Positions 15,401 to 21,471 of a stretch of 36,686 nucleotides of DNA are shown piece by piece (within the stretch, counting starts at the first letter, position 1; each line of letters begins with the position of its first letter). Both the position numbers and the translations under genes were made by a program. Source of the DNA: Planctomycetota bacterium (GTDB lineage Bacteria; Planctomycetota; Planctomycetia; Planctomycetales; Planctomycetaceae); contig QWPB01000192.1 of the NCBI GenBank assembly GCA_003671275.1, positions 1 to 36,686 on the forward strand, read 5' to 3'. The notes below the pieces were generated by a model. The model worked only from the letters and a program-made list of their open reading frames with translations. It did no database searches and was not told the DNA's origin.

Positions 15401-17889
15401 CCGCGTTACAGCGGTTTCGCTCCGACGATCTGCTGACGGCGGTGTTCCCGCGGCTCACCGGGTGCCAGGAGAACATCACCGGTGACCATATTCTGCCCGA
15501 TCATCCGCTGGTCGAGCAGACGATGTACGACTGCTTGAACGAGGCCCTCGATATCGAGGGCGTACTCGAACTGCTCGCTCGCGTTGAGCGAGGAGAGATT
15601 CAGTTCATCGCCCGCGACACGCGCGAACCATCGCCGTTCTCGTACGAGTTACTGAATGCCAACCCGTATGCGTTCCTCGATGGGGGCGAGGCTCAGGAAC
15701 GCCGGGCCCGCGCGGTCCAGACTCGTCGCAGCTTGTCGGTCAACGATGTTCGCGACCTGGGTCACTTGAATCCGGAGGCGATCGAACAGGTCATGGCCGA
15801 GAGCCAACCGGTCGTGCGAAACGCGGATGAGCTGCACGATGTGCTGCTGAGCCGGATCGTGCTGCCAGTAGGACAGACAATCCTGTCTGTCCTACAAGCG
15901 GAGACTCGACTCACTGGCTCCGCGAAACTTGATGCGGAACGTCACTTCGCCTCACAGGAACTCTCGAATGAGGAGATTCCCTGCCGAATAGGGGCAGGCA
16001 GGATTGCCTACCCTACAGACGAGTGGCAACCGCTGTTTGAGGAACTGCGAGACTCCGGTCGCGCAGCTGAGATCACCCTCCCCAACAGTCAACCCGCGTG
16101 GGTCGCGACCGAGCGCTGGCCCGCGACAAGGCTGGTCTACAAGCAGGCGGTCTGCTCGCCGACTCTCCAAGTCCCTTCGACGGTGCGGCAGGACTGGGAA
16201 GAGATTGAAGCCCTGGTCGCCACGATCCGCGGGTATGTCGAGTTCTCCGGTCCCGTCACAGCCAGCGAGATCGCTGCCGAGATGGGGCTGGGTGAGTCGG
16301 CGGTGTTTGCCTGCCTGGAGGCGATTGAGGGAGAGGGGACGGTTCTGCGAGGACGGTTTCGGCCGGACCGTAAGGTAGTCAATCCTGTCTGCTCCTCGCC
16401 GCCTCCCATCGAGTGGTGCCATCGTCGTCTGCTGTCCCGCATCCACCGTCTCACCGTCGCCGGGCTGCGGCGCGAGATCGAGCCGGTCGATGTGCCGGTC
16501 TTCATGCGGTTTCTGACCCGGCACCAGATGCTCTGGCCTGAGTCGCGGCGCAGTGGCTCCAACGCCGTTTACGATGTCATTACCCAGCTGCAGGGGCTCG
16601 ACATCGCAGCTGCGGCGTGGGAAACCGACATCTTGCCGCTGCGGGTGGCAGAGTACAAACGCGAGTGGCTCGACGAGCTGAGCCTGACTGGAGAAGTCAC
16701 CTGGGGGCGGCTCTATCCCCCGGCTCGTGATCCCGAGAAGGTCCGTCCCAATGCCAGCTTGACGCGCGTGGCCCCGGTGTCGATCTGCCTGCGGGAGGAC
16801 CTGCCGTGGCTGCTGGCGACAGCGGCGGAGACGCCGATTGAGGCCCTCGGTTCGCAGGCTCAGGAAGTCGTGCAGATTCTCGGGCAGCGGGGAGCTGTGT
16901 TCGCCACCGATCTGCTGCAGTGGTGCCGAATGCTGCCGAGCCAGCTGGATGATGTGCTGGGCGAACTGGTGACGCGCGGGTGGGTGACCTCGGATGGTTT
17001 CAGCGGTTTGAGAAGCCTGATCCGCGATGGGGATCGAGGTGACGGGCACTCGAGCGGTCGCGGGCCGAAGGTCGTGCGGCATCGCAGGAACTCGAGCGTG
17101 GGGCGCTGGACGCTGTGGCGGGAGGATCCATCAGCGATCAGCCGTCAGCTTTCAGCCAGCCGAGTTTCTTCCTCCCTCGCCCCCGCCTTCGATTCTGATT
17201 TGCAGACCGCACCTCATTCGGGGGAGAGGGCCGGGGTGAGGGGGCCAGAGATTCTCCCGCGTTCAAGCACCCTCACCTCCTCTCCCGGGGGGAAAGGGGA
17301 GCCGGAATTACTCTGTTCGGGCCCTCAATCCTCAACCCTCAACTCTCAACCCTCCCCGACTGAGCAGTGGGCGTGGCAACTCCTCCGCCGGTGGGGGGTG
17401 GTGTTCCGGGATCTGCTCAACCGCGAGCCGGGGGCTCCGCGGTGGTGGGAGCTGTTGCAGGTCTACCGCAAGCTTGAGGCCCGCGGCGAGATCCGTGGCG
17501 GGCGGTTCGTCAGCGGAGTCGCGGGCGAGCAATACGCACTCGGCGACACGATCCGCGAGCTTCGCCAGCTCAAAGAGCAACCGGGCAGCGGCGAGTTGCT
17601 GGTCATCTCGGCCAGCGATCCACTGAACCTGATTGGCATTCTGGGAAGCGATCCGCGTGTGCCAAGCCTGGCCTCGAACCGCATCGCTCTCTTTAACGGA
17701 ACTCCCGTTGGGTACTTCCAGGGCGATGTCCAACTACTGCCGACCTGTCCCAAGTCGTTGGCTCCATACATCTCGGCCCAGCTGCGGTCAGGAAAGACCA
17801 TGGCGGTTGCGATTCCGAAGGCCAGCCCCGCCAAACCTCTGATCCCCGATCCCCCGCCAGCGAAGAAGACCGGCCCCCCTCGCCAATAA
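12451..17889 (+). CDS. lhr: Lhr-type large ATP-dependent helicase with four repeat-derived islands
   Basis: A 1812-residue superfamily 2 helicase, longer than the ~1540 residues usual for full-length Lhr. It has Walker A APTGSGKT (44-51), DEIH (169-172), GLSAT (271-275), the STVIFVNTRRMAERV block, and motif VI IGRSGH (472-477), then the Lhr winged-helix and core regions and a full C-terminal extension (RWGVVFRDLL near 1645). Lhr proteins unwind DNA and RNA:DNA hybrids and are linked to DNA repair. Four stretches do not look like protein-coding sequence: residues ~204-264, ~704-829, ~1139-1190 and ~1559-1639. They are built from short palindromes and 7- or 8-bp tandem repeats, but the frame stays open. 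Each lies where the family has a loop or domain junction. The start has GGAG unusually close to the ATG. A DUF6807 gene follows 13 bp after the stop. Confidence 0.93.
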   Translation: MTVPRLGFHPIIDRWFASRFAGPTEPQVRGWPEIAAGRHTLISAPTGSGKTLTAFLAVIDRLFRESLAGTLKPEMRVVYISPLRALSNDMQKNLSGPLEEIAQFAKEAGEVLPKLRVGLRTGDTSASERAKLVKNPPHIFVTTPESLFLMLTAEKGRAALSTVDTVIVDEIHALARDKRGSHLALSLERLEHLVNRKVVNPEEDSPRRHGGTETKGEACRTVGRAQLPVPIEQLSRSIALIPNPSPEGRGEPEVLLPSAPSAYRRHLQRIGLSATQKPIERMARFLVGAGQNLDPVPAEPPPRELPELDATGGCREEVDRAGQITRREPPASRPVDCSIIDVGHQRQLDLGIVTPESELSAICSHELWAEINAQIVELINTHRSTVIFVNTRRMAERVTFQLTQLLGEEAVSSHHGSLSAEIRLKTEQRLKTGNLRAVVATASLELGIDVGYIDLVIQVGSPRSIATFLQRIGRSGHALGLIPKGRLIALTRDELLEAMALVQAIRAGRLDVTPVPIAPLDVLAQQIVAEVSTGEWGTDELYDRFRRAEPYRTLRRSQFDQVIKFLSEGVTDTGGRIHTLLHHDHVHRRVRARPNARLTSINNGGAIPETDVIRVVVQPEGTVVGSVDEEFGVESMAGDVFLLGNTSWQIEGLRGSDLHVHDAHGAPPTIPFWRGEGPGRTLELSEEVSRLRREIEERVKEDQSGRVREEGDSPRRHGGTEAEREELTAFSQAHSLAPSAGPKPPILTDNSRSSTLERSQEKESPPRSSSMPPCLRGESSEIEPGHSVAPRIVQHFTLDSQPTSSSAQFVGPLDSETLAGSHLSSLVPRLSQWLVDTTSCTLSAAEQIVTYVAAQQAAIGLVPTQDRVIFERFFDETGGMQLVVHAPFGARINRAWGLAMRKRFCRSFDFELQATADDDGFILSLGPQHSFPIESLFPMLRADNVQNLLEQAILAVPMFQLRWRWNATRALLVARQRNGKKVPPALQRFRSDDLLTAVFPRLTGCQENITGDHILPDHPLVEQTMYDCLNEALDIEGVLELLARVERGEIQFIARDTREPSPFSYELLNANPYAFLDGGEAQERRARAVQTRRSLSVNDVRDLGHLNPEAIEQVMAESQPVVRNADELHDVLLSRIVLPVGQTILSVLQAETRLTGSAKLDAERHFASQELSNEEIPCRIGAGRIAYPTDEWQPLFEELRDSGRAAEITLPNSQPAWVATERWPATRLVYKQAVCSPTLQVPSTVRQDWEEIEALVATIRGYVEFSGPVTASEIAAEMGLGESAVFACLEAIEGEGTVLRGRFRPDRKVVNPVCSSPPPIEWCHRRLLSRIHRLTVAGLRREIEPVDVPVFMRFLTRHQMLWPESRRSGSNAVYDVITQLQGLDIAAAAWETDILPLRVAEYKREWLDELSLTGEVTWGRLYPPARDPEKVRPNASLTRVAPVSICLREDLPWLLATAAETPIEALGSQAQEVVQILGQRGAVFATDLLQWCRMLPSQLDDVLGELVTRGWVTSDGFSGLRSLIRDGDRGDGHSSGRGPKVVRHRRNSSVGRWTLWREDPSAISRQLSASRVSSSLAPAFDSDLQTAPHSGERAGVRGPEILPRSSTLTSSPGGKGEPELLCSGPQSSTLNSQPSPTEQWAWQLLRRWGVVFRDLLNREPGAPRWWELLQVYRKLEARGEIRGGRFVSGVAGEQYALGDTIRELRQLKEQPGSGELLVISASDPLNLIGILGSDPRVPSLASNRIALFNGTPVGYFQGDVQLLPTCPKSLAPYISAQLRSGKTMAVAIPKASPAKPLIPDPPPAKKTGPPRQ
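13060..13089 (+). repeat. repeat family A: CACGGAGG octamer array (island 1)
   Basis: Three tandem copies of the octamer CACGGAGG after the lead GATTCACC. The whole 30-bp string is identical to 14584-14613 in the same gene. In both places it is read in the same frame, giving the decapeptide DSPRRHGGTE. It lies between helicase motifs DEIH and GLSAT, where Lhr proteins normally have only a short loop. Confidence 0.92.
13117..13138 (+). repeat. repeat family B hairpin (island 1)
   Basis: A perfect 9-bp stem, GGACGGGCA with TGCCCGTCC, around the loop CAAT, preceded by GTA. It resembles the hairpin at 15868-15895 in layout (GTAGGAC start, 4-nt loop) and follows family A by about 27 bp. Confidence 0.85.
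13180..13208 (+). repeat. repeat family C hairpin (island 1)
   Basis: A perfect 9-bp stem, CCCTCTCCC with GGGAGAGGG, around a 3-nt loop, running into GGAGCCGGAA. A near-identical copy (CTCTCCCG, G-run, AGGGGAGCCGGAA) lies at 17280-17307 in island 4 of the same gene. Confidence 0.85.
14583..14787. repeat. family A inverted pair enclosing ~150 bp (island 2)
   Basis: A 26-bp arm at 14583-14608 (beginning AGATTCACCACGGAGG) is repeated perfectly in inverted orientation at 14762-14787. The left arm continues as the 30-bp string shared with 13060-13089. The enclosed bases include a small hairpin, CGCTCG-CTC-CGAGCG (14654-14668). The arrangement looks like a non-autonomous element with terminal inverted repeats, or two separate opposed insertions. 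No target-site duplication is obvious. It is translated through as part of the helicase (residues ~711-779). Confidence 0.88.
14841..14854 (+). repeat. heptamer family D remnant (island 2)
   Basis: Two 7-bp units, CCTCGAC and TCTCAAC, followed by a degenerate CCACC. They match the four-unit heptamer array at 17323-17350 in island 4. Confidence 0.6.
15868..15895 (+). repeat. repeat family B perfect hairpin (island 3)
   Basis: A perfect 12-bp stem, GTAGGACAGACA with TGTCTGTCCTAC, around the loop ATCC, inside the helicase frame (about residues 1140-1149). It is the cleanest palindrome in the window. It has no T-run and lies mid-gene, so it is not a terminator. Confidence 0.92.
15989..16016 (+). 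repeat. repeat family B degenerate hairpin (island 3)
   Basis: TAGGGGCAGGCA, loop GGAT, TGCCTACCCTAC: an imperfect version of the hairpin 100 bp upstream, with the same 4-nt loop spacing. It marks the right end of island 3; recognisable Lhr sequence resumes at about 16020. Confidence 0.75.
17131..17158 (+). repeat. TCAGCNN heptamer tandem array (island 4)
   Basis: Four 7-bp units in a row: TCAGCGA, TCAGCCG, TCAGCTT, TCAGCCA. The period is not a multiple of three, so each unit is read in a different phase (SAISRQLSAS). It begins directly after the conserved GRWTLWRE block. Confidence 0.85.
17222..17305 (+). repeat. family C long imperfect inverted repeat (island 4)
   Basis: Nested stems: GGGAGAGG (17222-17229) pairs with CCTCTCCC (17279-17286), and GGTGAGGG (17235-17242) pairs with CCCTCACC (17270-17277). 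The right end, CTCTCCCGG followed by GGAAAGGGGAGCCGG, matches the island 1 copy at 13182-13208. Confidence 0.82.
17323..17350 (+). repeat. CCTCAAC heptamer tandem array (island 4)
   Basis: Four 7-bp units: CCTCAAT, CCTCAAC, CCTCAAC, TCTCAAC. A two-unit remnant of the same family is at 14841-14854. Conserved Lhr sequence (EQWAWQLLRRWGVVFRDLL) resumes about 15 bp later. Confidence 0.85.
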
Positions 17890-17902
17890 GGAACCTCTTC
17901 CC

Positions 17903-18832
17903 ATGCAACTTCTTGTGGGTGTTCTCGTCGTGTACCAGCTACTCACGGTTTCTGTGTGGGCCGCCAAACCAACCTTCACGGTGATTGAGCAACCCGATCG
18001 GCTGAGGCTCTCATTGGAGACACAGCCCGTCGCGGAGTATGTCTTTCGCGACAAACAGATATTGAGACCGTATCTAACTCAGATCCGAACCCCCTCGGGA
18101 CATCCGGTGACACGCTCGCATCCGCCCGTTCAAGGAGTCGACGAGGTCGATCACGAGACGATGCACCCTGGACTTTGGATTGGGTTTGGTGACTTAAACG
18201 GGCATGACTTCTGGCGCAACCAAGGACGGATCGAACATCAGCAATTCACGATCGCGCCCACGGTCGAGGCCGGTGTTCTCATCTGGTCCACACAGTCGCG
18301 AATTGTATCCCCGGCGGGCGATGAGATCGGTCAGTGGAGCAATCGGTTCACCTGTACAACACGCCCGCAAGGCTGGCGGGTGAGCTGGGATGCCACCCTG
18401 CATTCCGACACACTGACGCTGGCCTTTGGTGATCAGGAGGAGATGGGATTCGGGGCCCGAATGGCGACCGGTCTGACCGAGAAACACGGCGGATTGATCA
18501 CGAACTCTGCTGGACTCCAGACAGCGAAGGCGACTTGGGGACAGCCCGCAAAATGGTGCGACTACTCGGGGAGAATCGCGAACCAGCCGATCGGCCTGAC
18601 CTTAATGACGACGGACGGGGAGGCCCGCCCCAGCTGGTGGCACAACCGGGACTATGGACTGTTCGTGGCCAATCCGTTTGGCCGCGCGGCGTTGCGTCAG
18701 GGCGAAAGGAGTGTGGTGACTGTTCCCCCTGGTCAACCGCTCACCCTGCGATTTGCTGCCGTTATCCATGAATCCACGGGGTATGATCCATCCGCTGAAT
18801 ACGAGGCGTGGAGCCAGGCTTTACGGAGATAA
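17903..18832 (+). CDS. secreted DUF6807 (PmoA-like) protein
   Basis: A 309-residue protein with a cleavable N-terminal hydrophobic segment (LLVGVLVVYQLLTVSVWA). The core is beta-rich and carries the pattern I associate with DUF6807/PF14100, the family labelled methane oxygenase PmoA: LRPYLTQIRTPSGHPVTR, then DHETMHPGLWIGFGDLNGHD and FWRNQGRIEHQ. Despite the label, no link to methane oxidation is implied; planctomycetes carry many paralogues, often near sugar-related genes. AAGGAA precedes the ATG. It begins 13 bp after the helicase stop, so it may be co-transcribed, although no functional link is evident. Confidence 0.85.
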   Translation: MQLLVGVLVVYQLLTVSVWAAKPTFTVIEQPDRLRLSLETQPVAEYVFRDKQILRPYLTQIRTPSGHPVTRSHPPVQGVDEVDHETMHPGLWIGFGDLNGHDFWRNQGRIEHQQFTIAPTVEAGVLIWSTQSRIVSPAGDEIGQWSNRFTCTTRPQGWRVSWDATLHSDTLTLAFGDQEEMGFGARMATGLTEKHGGLITNSAGLQTAKATWGQPAKWCDYSGRIANQPIGLTLMTTDGEARPSWWHNRDYGLFVANPFGRAALRQGERSVVTVPPGQPLTLRFAAVIHESTGYDPSAEYEAWSQALRR

Positions 18833-19046
18833 CATTCGATGACAGCGTGAGATAGGCCAAACACTTCCCAAGTTGCCAGACTTTCAATCTGCACAATCTT
18901 TTCCGGTTGTACGGATGGATGCAAATTCGTTTCCTGTTCGGGTCGCGAAAATACGACGGAATGTCCGAGTGGCAACACGAAAAGAAGTAGGATGCTGACA
19001 ACGGATCGAATTTTGACTCAAGAGTGGGTTGGAGTTCGTCGCGTAA

Positions 19047-19071
19047 CTCGGCAGCATGGTGGCATGCCGAG
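19047..19071 (+). promoter_or_regulatory. leader hairpin upstream of the YTV gene
   Basis: CTCGGCA (19047-19053) pairs with TGCCGAG (19065-19071) in the leader about 50 bp before the YTV start codon. It could influence mRNA stability or translation; this is only inferred from position. The surrounding 18833-19120 stretch is more AT-rich than its neighbours and holds no gene I can support. Confidence 0.3.
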
Positions 19072-19120
19072 CGACGAGGCAAGGATGGCCTGCTCGATGA
19101 ATTCGTCGGAGTGTCCGGCC

Positions 19121-20581
19121 ATGAAGAATTACCTTTGGAGTGTGGCTGCCTGCTTGGCGGCGCTCACTTCCTCCGCGCAGGGAGGTTGGTTCTGCGGTGC
19201 AGCGCGGTACAACTGTTGTCCCGTGACAGTGTGCCAGCCCACAGCATGTTACACCGCCTGCCGCGTGGAACGTCAGACATGCTTTCGGACGGTGTACGAC
19301 ACCGTGTACGAGCCGCAAACTTACACCTGCAACCGCGTGGTCCAGGAGGTGGTTTGCGAAGATGTCGCACAGACATGTTACCGGACCGTCACGGAGCAAG
19401 CGGTTCGTGATGTGCAGTACACGGTGCAGCGCCCGGTCTACGAGACCAGCGTCCGAACCGAGAACTACTGCGTGCAGCGCCCGGTTTACGAGACCCAATA
19501 CCGCGAGCAAACCTACCAGGTGCAACGTCCGGTGGTGCAGACTGTTAATCGGCAGGTGAAACGCGTCGTGTGCCGCCCCGTGACTGAAAACCATACGCGG
19601 CAGGTCTGCCGAACGGTTTACCGACAGGTAACGGAAACAATCAATCAGGAGCGGTGCCACACTGTTCGCGAACCCGTTACGACCTACCGGACCGTGCGTC
19701 AGGACGCCGGATCGTGGCAGACGCAACCCATCAATGTGCCGGGCCCACTGTTACCACGCATGGTCATCGATCCCTGTAGTCGCGTTCCTCGCATCTGCAT
19801 GGTCCGCAGCCGGGGGTTCACTTATTGCCGTCGGATCTGGGTGCCTCAGATTTGCGAGCGTCAGGTTCCCTGCACCACCTATGTCGCGCGCATCGTCCGC
19901 CAAAGTTGCCCCGTAACCGTGTGTCGGACCGTGCCGCAGACCGTGACCGAAAACGTTACATGCACCACCACCCGTATGGTGTCTCAGGAGGTCGTCGAAA
20001 ACGTTCCTGTCCAAGTCTGCAACTATGTCTGCGAAACCAAGGTCAACCGCGTACCGTATCAGACGTGCCGCATGGTGACTGAGACCAAGCAGCGTCAGAC
20101 TCCCGTCCAGACGTGCCGTATGCTGAACGAAGTTCGGACCCGCCAAGTGCCCTACTGCGTCTCCCGGCAAGTCCCCTACACCGTCACTCGCAAGGTGGCC
20201 CGCTGTGTGACTCGCAACGAGCCGGTCTGCATGACGCGGATGGTTGCCAAAACGGTCTGCCGCCAGGTGCCCTACGAAGTTTGCCGGATTGTTCCACAAG
20301 TTCCGTGCGACAGCTGCGGCATCACTGACACGGTGGAGCCCGTAGGTTCCATCCCCATGCCGTATGAGTCGGCACGTCCAGATTTCTCCGCTCCATTGAT
20401 CGAGGGCCCGATGGTTCCCGGTCCGGTGCTCGTGGATCCGAATTCTCAGACCCCTCTCAATCTCGGACAGCCGAATCTGGTGGCTCCGGTCCCCGTACCG
20501 GTCGAGCCGGCTCTGGTGCCGGCTCCCGAAGCTCGTCGTTCCGGCCCCAGTGCCCTCCGCGTTCCGGCCCGCCGGTTCTAA
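19121..20581 (+). CDS. cysteine-rich YTV-repeat protein, probable cell-wall protein
   Basis: A 486-residue secreted protein starting at MKNYLWSVAACLAALTSSAQG, a signal peptide; GGAG lies upstream of this ATG, so longer in-frame starts (18992, 19097) are less likely. The mature part has about 33 cysteines. Residues ~100-200 contain ~16-residue repeats of the form YTVQRPVYETSVRTEN, YCVQRPVYETQYREQT, YQVQRPVVQTVNRQVK. Residues ~250-400 contain a second series around VPYQTCRMVTET. This matches the planctomycete YTV family (PF07639), proposed as disulfide-linked proteins of the proteinaceous wall. The last ~80 residues are Pro-rich and end PARRF. A strong hairpin terminator follows at 20680. Confidence 0.85.
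   Translation: MKNYLWSVAACLAALTSSAQGGWFCGAARYNCCPVTVCQPTACYTACRVERQTCFRTVYDTVYEPQTYTCNRVVQEVVCEDVAQTCYRTVTEQAVRDVQYTVQRPVYETSVRTENYCVQRPVYETQYREQTYQVQRPVVQTVNRQVKRVVCRPVTENHTRQVCRTVYRQVTETINQERCHTVREPVTTYRTVRQDAGSWQTQPINVPGPLLPRMVIDPCSRVPRICMVRSRGFTYCRRIWVPQICERQVPCTTYVARIVRQSCPVTVCRTVPQTVTENVTCTTTRMVSQEVVENVPVQVCNYVCETKVNRVPYQTCRMVTETKQRQTPVQTCRMLNEVRTRQVPYCVSRQVPYTVTRKVARCVTRNEPVCMTRMVAKTVCRQVPYEVCRIVPQVPCDSCGITDTVEPVGSIPMPYESARPDFSAPLIEGPMVPGPVLVDPNSQTPLNLGQPNLVAPVPVPVEPALVPAPEARRSGPSALRVPARRF
19424..19495 (+). repeat. 48-bp-period direct repeat in the YTV gene
   Basis: GTGCAGCGCCCGGTCTACGA at 19424 recurs at 19472 with one change over 24 bp. The 48-bp spacing equals the 16-residue protein repeat, pointing to recent internal duplication inside the gene. 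Confidence 0.8.
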
Positions 20582-20679
20582 GGAAACGTTCATGCCCGCC
20601 GAGTGATCGGTTGGTAACACCATTCAGGGAAGACGGACCGACACGCCGTAGTGCGTTCAGGTCAGCTGCGACAGTGTCG

Positions 20680-20716
20680 AACAGGACGACCGCGAGCAAT
20701 CGCAGTCGTCCTGTTT
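20680..20716 (+). terminator. intrinsic terminator after the YTV gene
   Basis: A 16-bp stem with one mismatch, AACAGGACGACCGCGA against TCGCAGTCGTCCTGTT, around the tetraloop GCAA, followed by a short T-rich tract (TTTCGTT). It lies about 100 bp after the YTV stop and is the strongest terminator-like structure in the window. Confidence 0.75.
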
Positions 20717-20946
20717 CGTTAAATGGCCACATCCTCAACGCCTCAGGCATCAGTCATTGCTGATCGATCCCGTGGTAGTGGCAGAACGATTTGTGTGTGA
20801 TCGAAAAGCAGTCCGCAGGGCCGGCCATCTTGCCTGCCCCGCGATCTGAGAGCGGACATAGCCTCTGGGAGCGTGCGACAGACACGATTGTCTATCGTTC
20901 CTGCTTTCTGGATTCACATGCGGACGACGAGACCGGCGGATCAGTC

Positions 20947-20975
20947 GTGACCGGATTCGTAGCGCTCGTTACAAT
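20947..20975 (+). promoter_or_regulatory. possible sigma-70-type promoter for the STAS gene
   Basis: GTGACC (20947-20952), 17 bp, TACAAT (20970-20975). Transcription would start near 20982, about 23 bp before the ATG at 21005. Each box differs from consensus by one or two bases. Judged by eye only. Confidence 0.35.
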
Positions 20976-21004
20976 CGCGAACGACTCACTGGAGCAAGTA
21001 CTGC

Positions 21005-21367
21005 ATGCTGACCCATCTGAAGATCTTCGTTTGCGAGCAAATTGGCGACGTGGTGATTATCACCCCGGCCGGCGACAGCTTCCGTTATCAGGATCTGCAC
21101 TCGGAAACGAACTCGGTACGGGGGCAAATGGCCAAGCCGGGTTCAAAGCACCTGATTGTCGACCTAGTGAAGATGGAATATTTCGGTTCCGAGTTCATTG
21201 GGGCGCTGGTCTCCATGCTGCGTGATGTGAAGACTCGGGGGGGCAAGGCGTGTTTCTGTCGGGCCAACCCGCAGATGCTTCAGGTGCTTCAGAATATGAG
21301 CTTATTCAAGCTGTGGCCGCACCATGTCACCCGCGAGGAAGCTCTAACGGCGGCGACTGCCGGTTAG
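21005..21367 (+). CDS. STAS-domain protein (anti-anti-sigma-like)
   Basis: A 120-residue single STAS domain. Elements are EQIGDVVIITPAGD as the first strands, HLIVDLVKMEYFGSEFIGAL as the central strand and helix with the usual phosphorylatable Ser position (Ser in FGSEF), and a C-terminal helix (LQVLQNMSLFKLW). Such proteins bind anti-sigma kinases (RsbW/SpoIIAB type) in partner-switching cascades. No kinase, phosphatase or sigma factor gene is adjacent, so the partner must be elsewhere. It lies between the YTV wall-protein gene and secreted-protein genes, so control of envelope genes is possible but speculative. GGAG sits ~10 bp before the ATG. The length is normal for a stand-alone STAS protein. 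Confidence 0.88.
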   Translation: MLTHLKIFVCEQIGDVVIITPAGDSFRYQDLHSETNSVRGQMAKPGSKHLIVDLVKMEYFGSEFIGALVSMLRDVKTRGGKACFCRANPQMLQVLQNMSLFKLWPHHVTREEALTAATAG

Positions 21368-21471
21368 GGGAGGCGGAAACCGGTATCGGTCTTTCCGCAA
21401 CTGGGCAGGTTGGCTACCTTCGCAACGCACGTCGGCATGGAGTCTGACAAAAGCGGCGACAGGGTGGTCAT

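Larger units (their letters stand above)
20582..21004. other. 423-bp intergenic region with hairpins
   Basis: No coding sequence is supported here. It contains the terminator at 20680-20716, two degenerate hairpins resembling repeat family B of the helicase gene (GGCCGGC/GCCTGCC near 20820-20838, and CGACAGACA-CGAT-TGTCTATCG at 20876-20897, one mismatch), and a possible promoter just before the STAS gene. Confidence 0.5.

Noticed and set aside
15868-15895. Perfect hairpin read as an intrinsic terminator
   Set aside because: It lies in the middle of an open gene, has no T-run, and belongs to a repeat family seen elsewhere in the gene.
12451-17889. Helicase gene considered as a pseudogene because of its repeat islands
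   Set aside because: The 1812-codon frame is uninterrupted and all helicase motifs and the C-terminal blocks are intact, so it is most likely expressed.
19400-20300. Regular repeats that might suggest a CRISPR array
   Set aside because: The repeats are coding, imperfect and follow a 48-bp protein period without unique spacers; they belong to the YTV protein.
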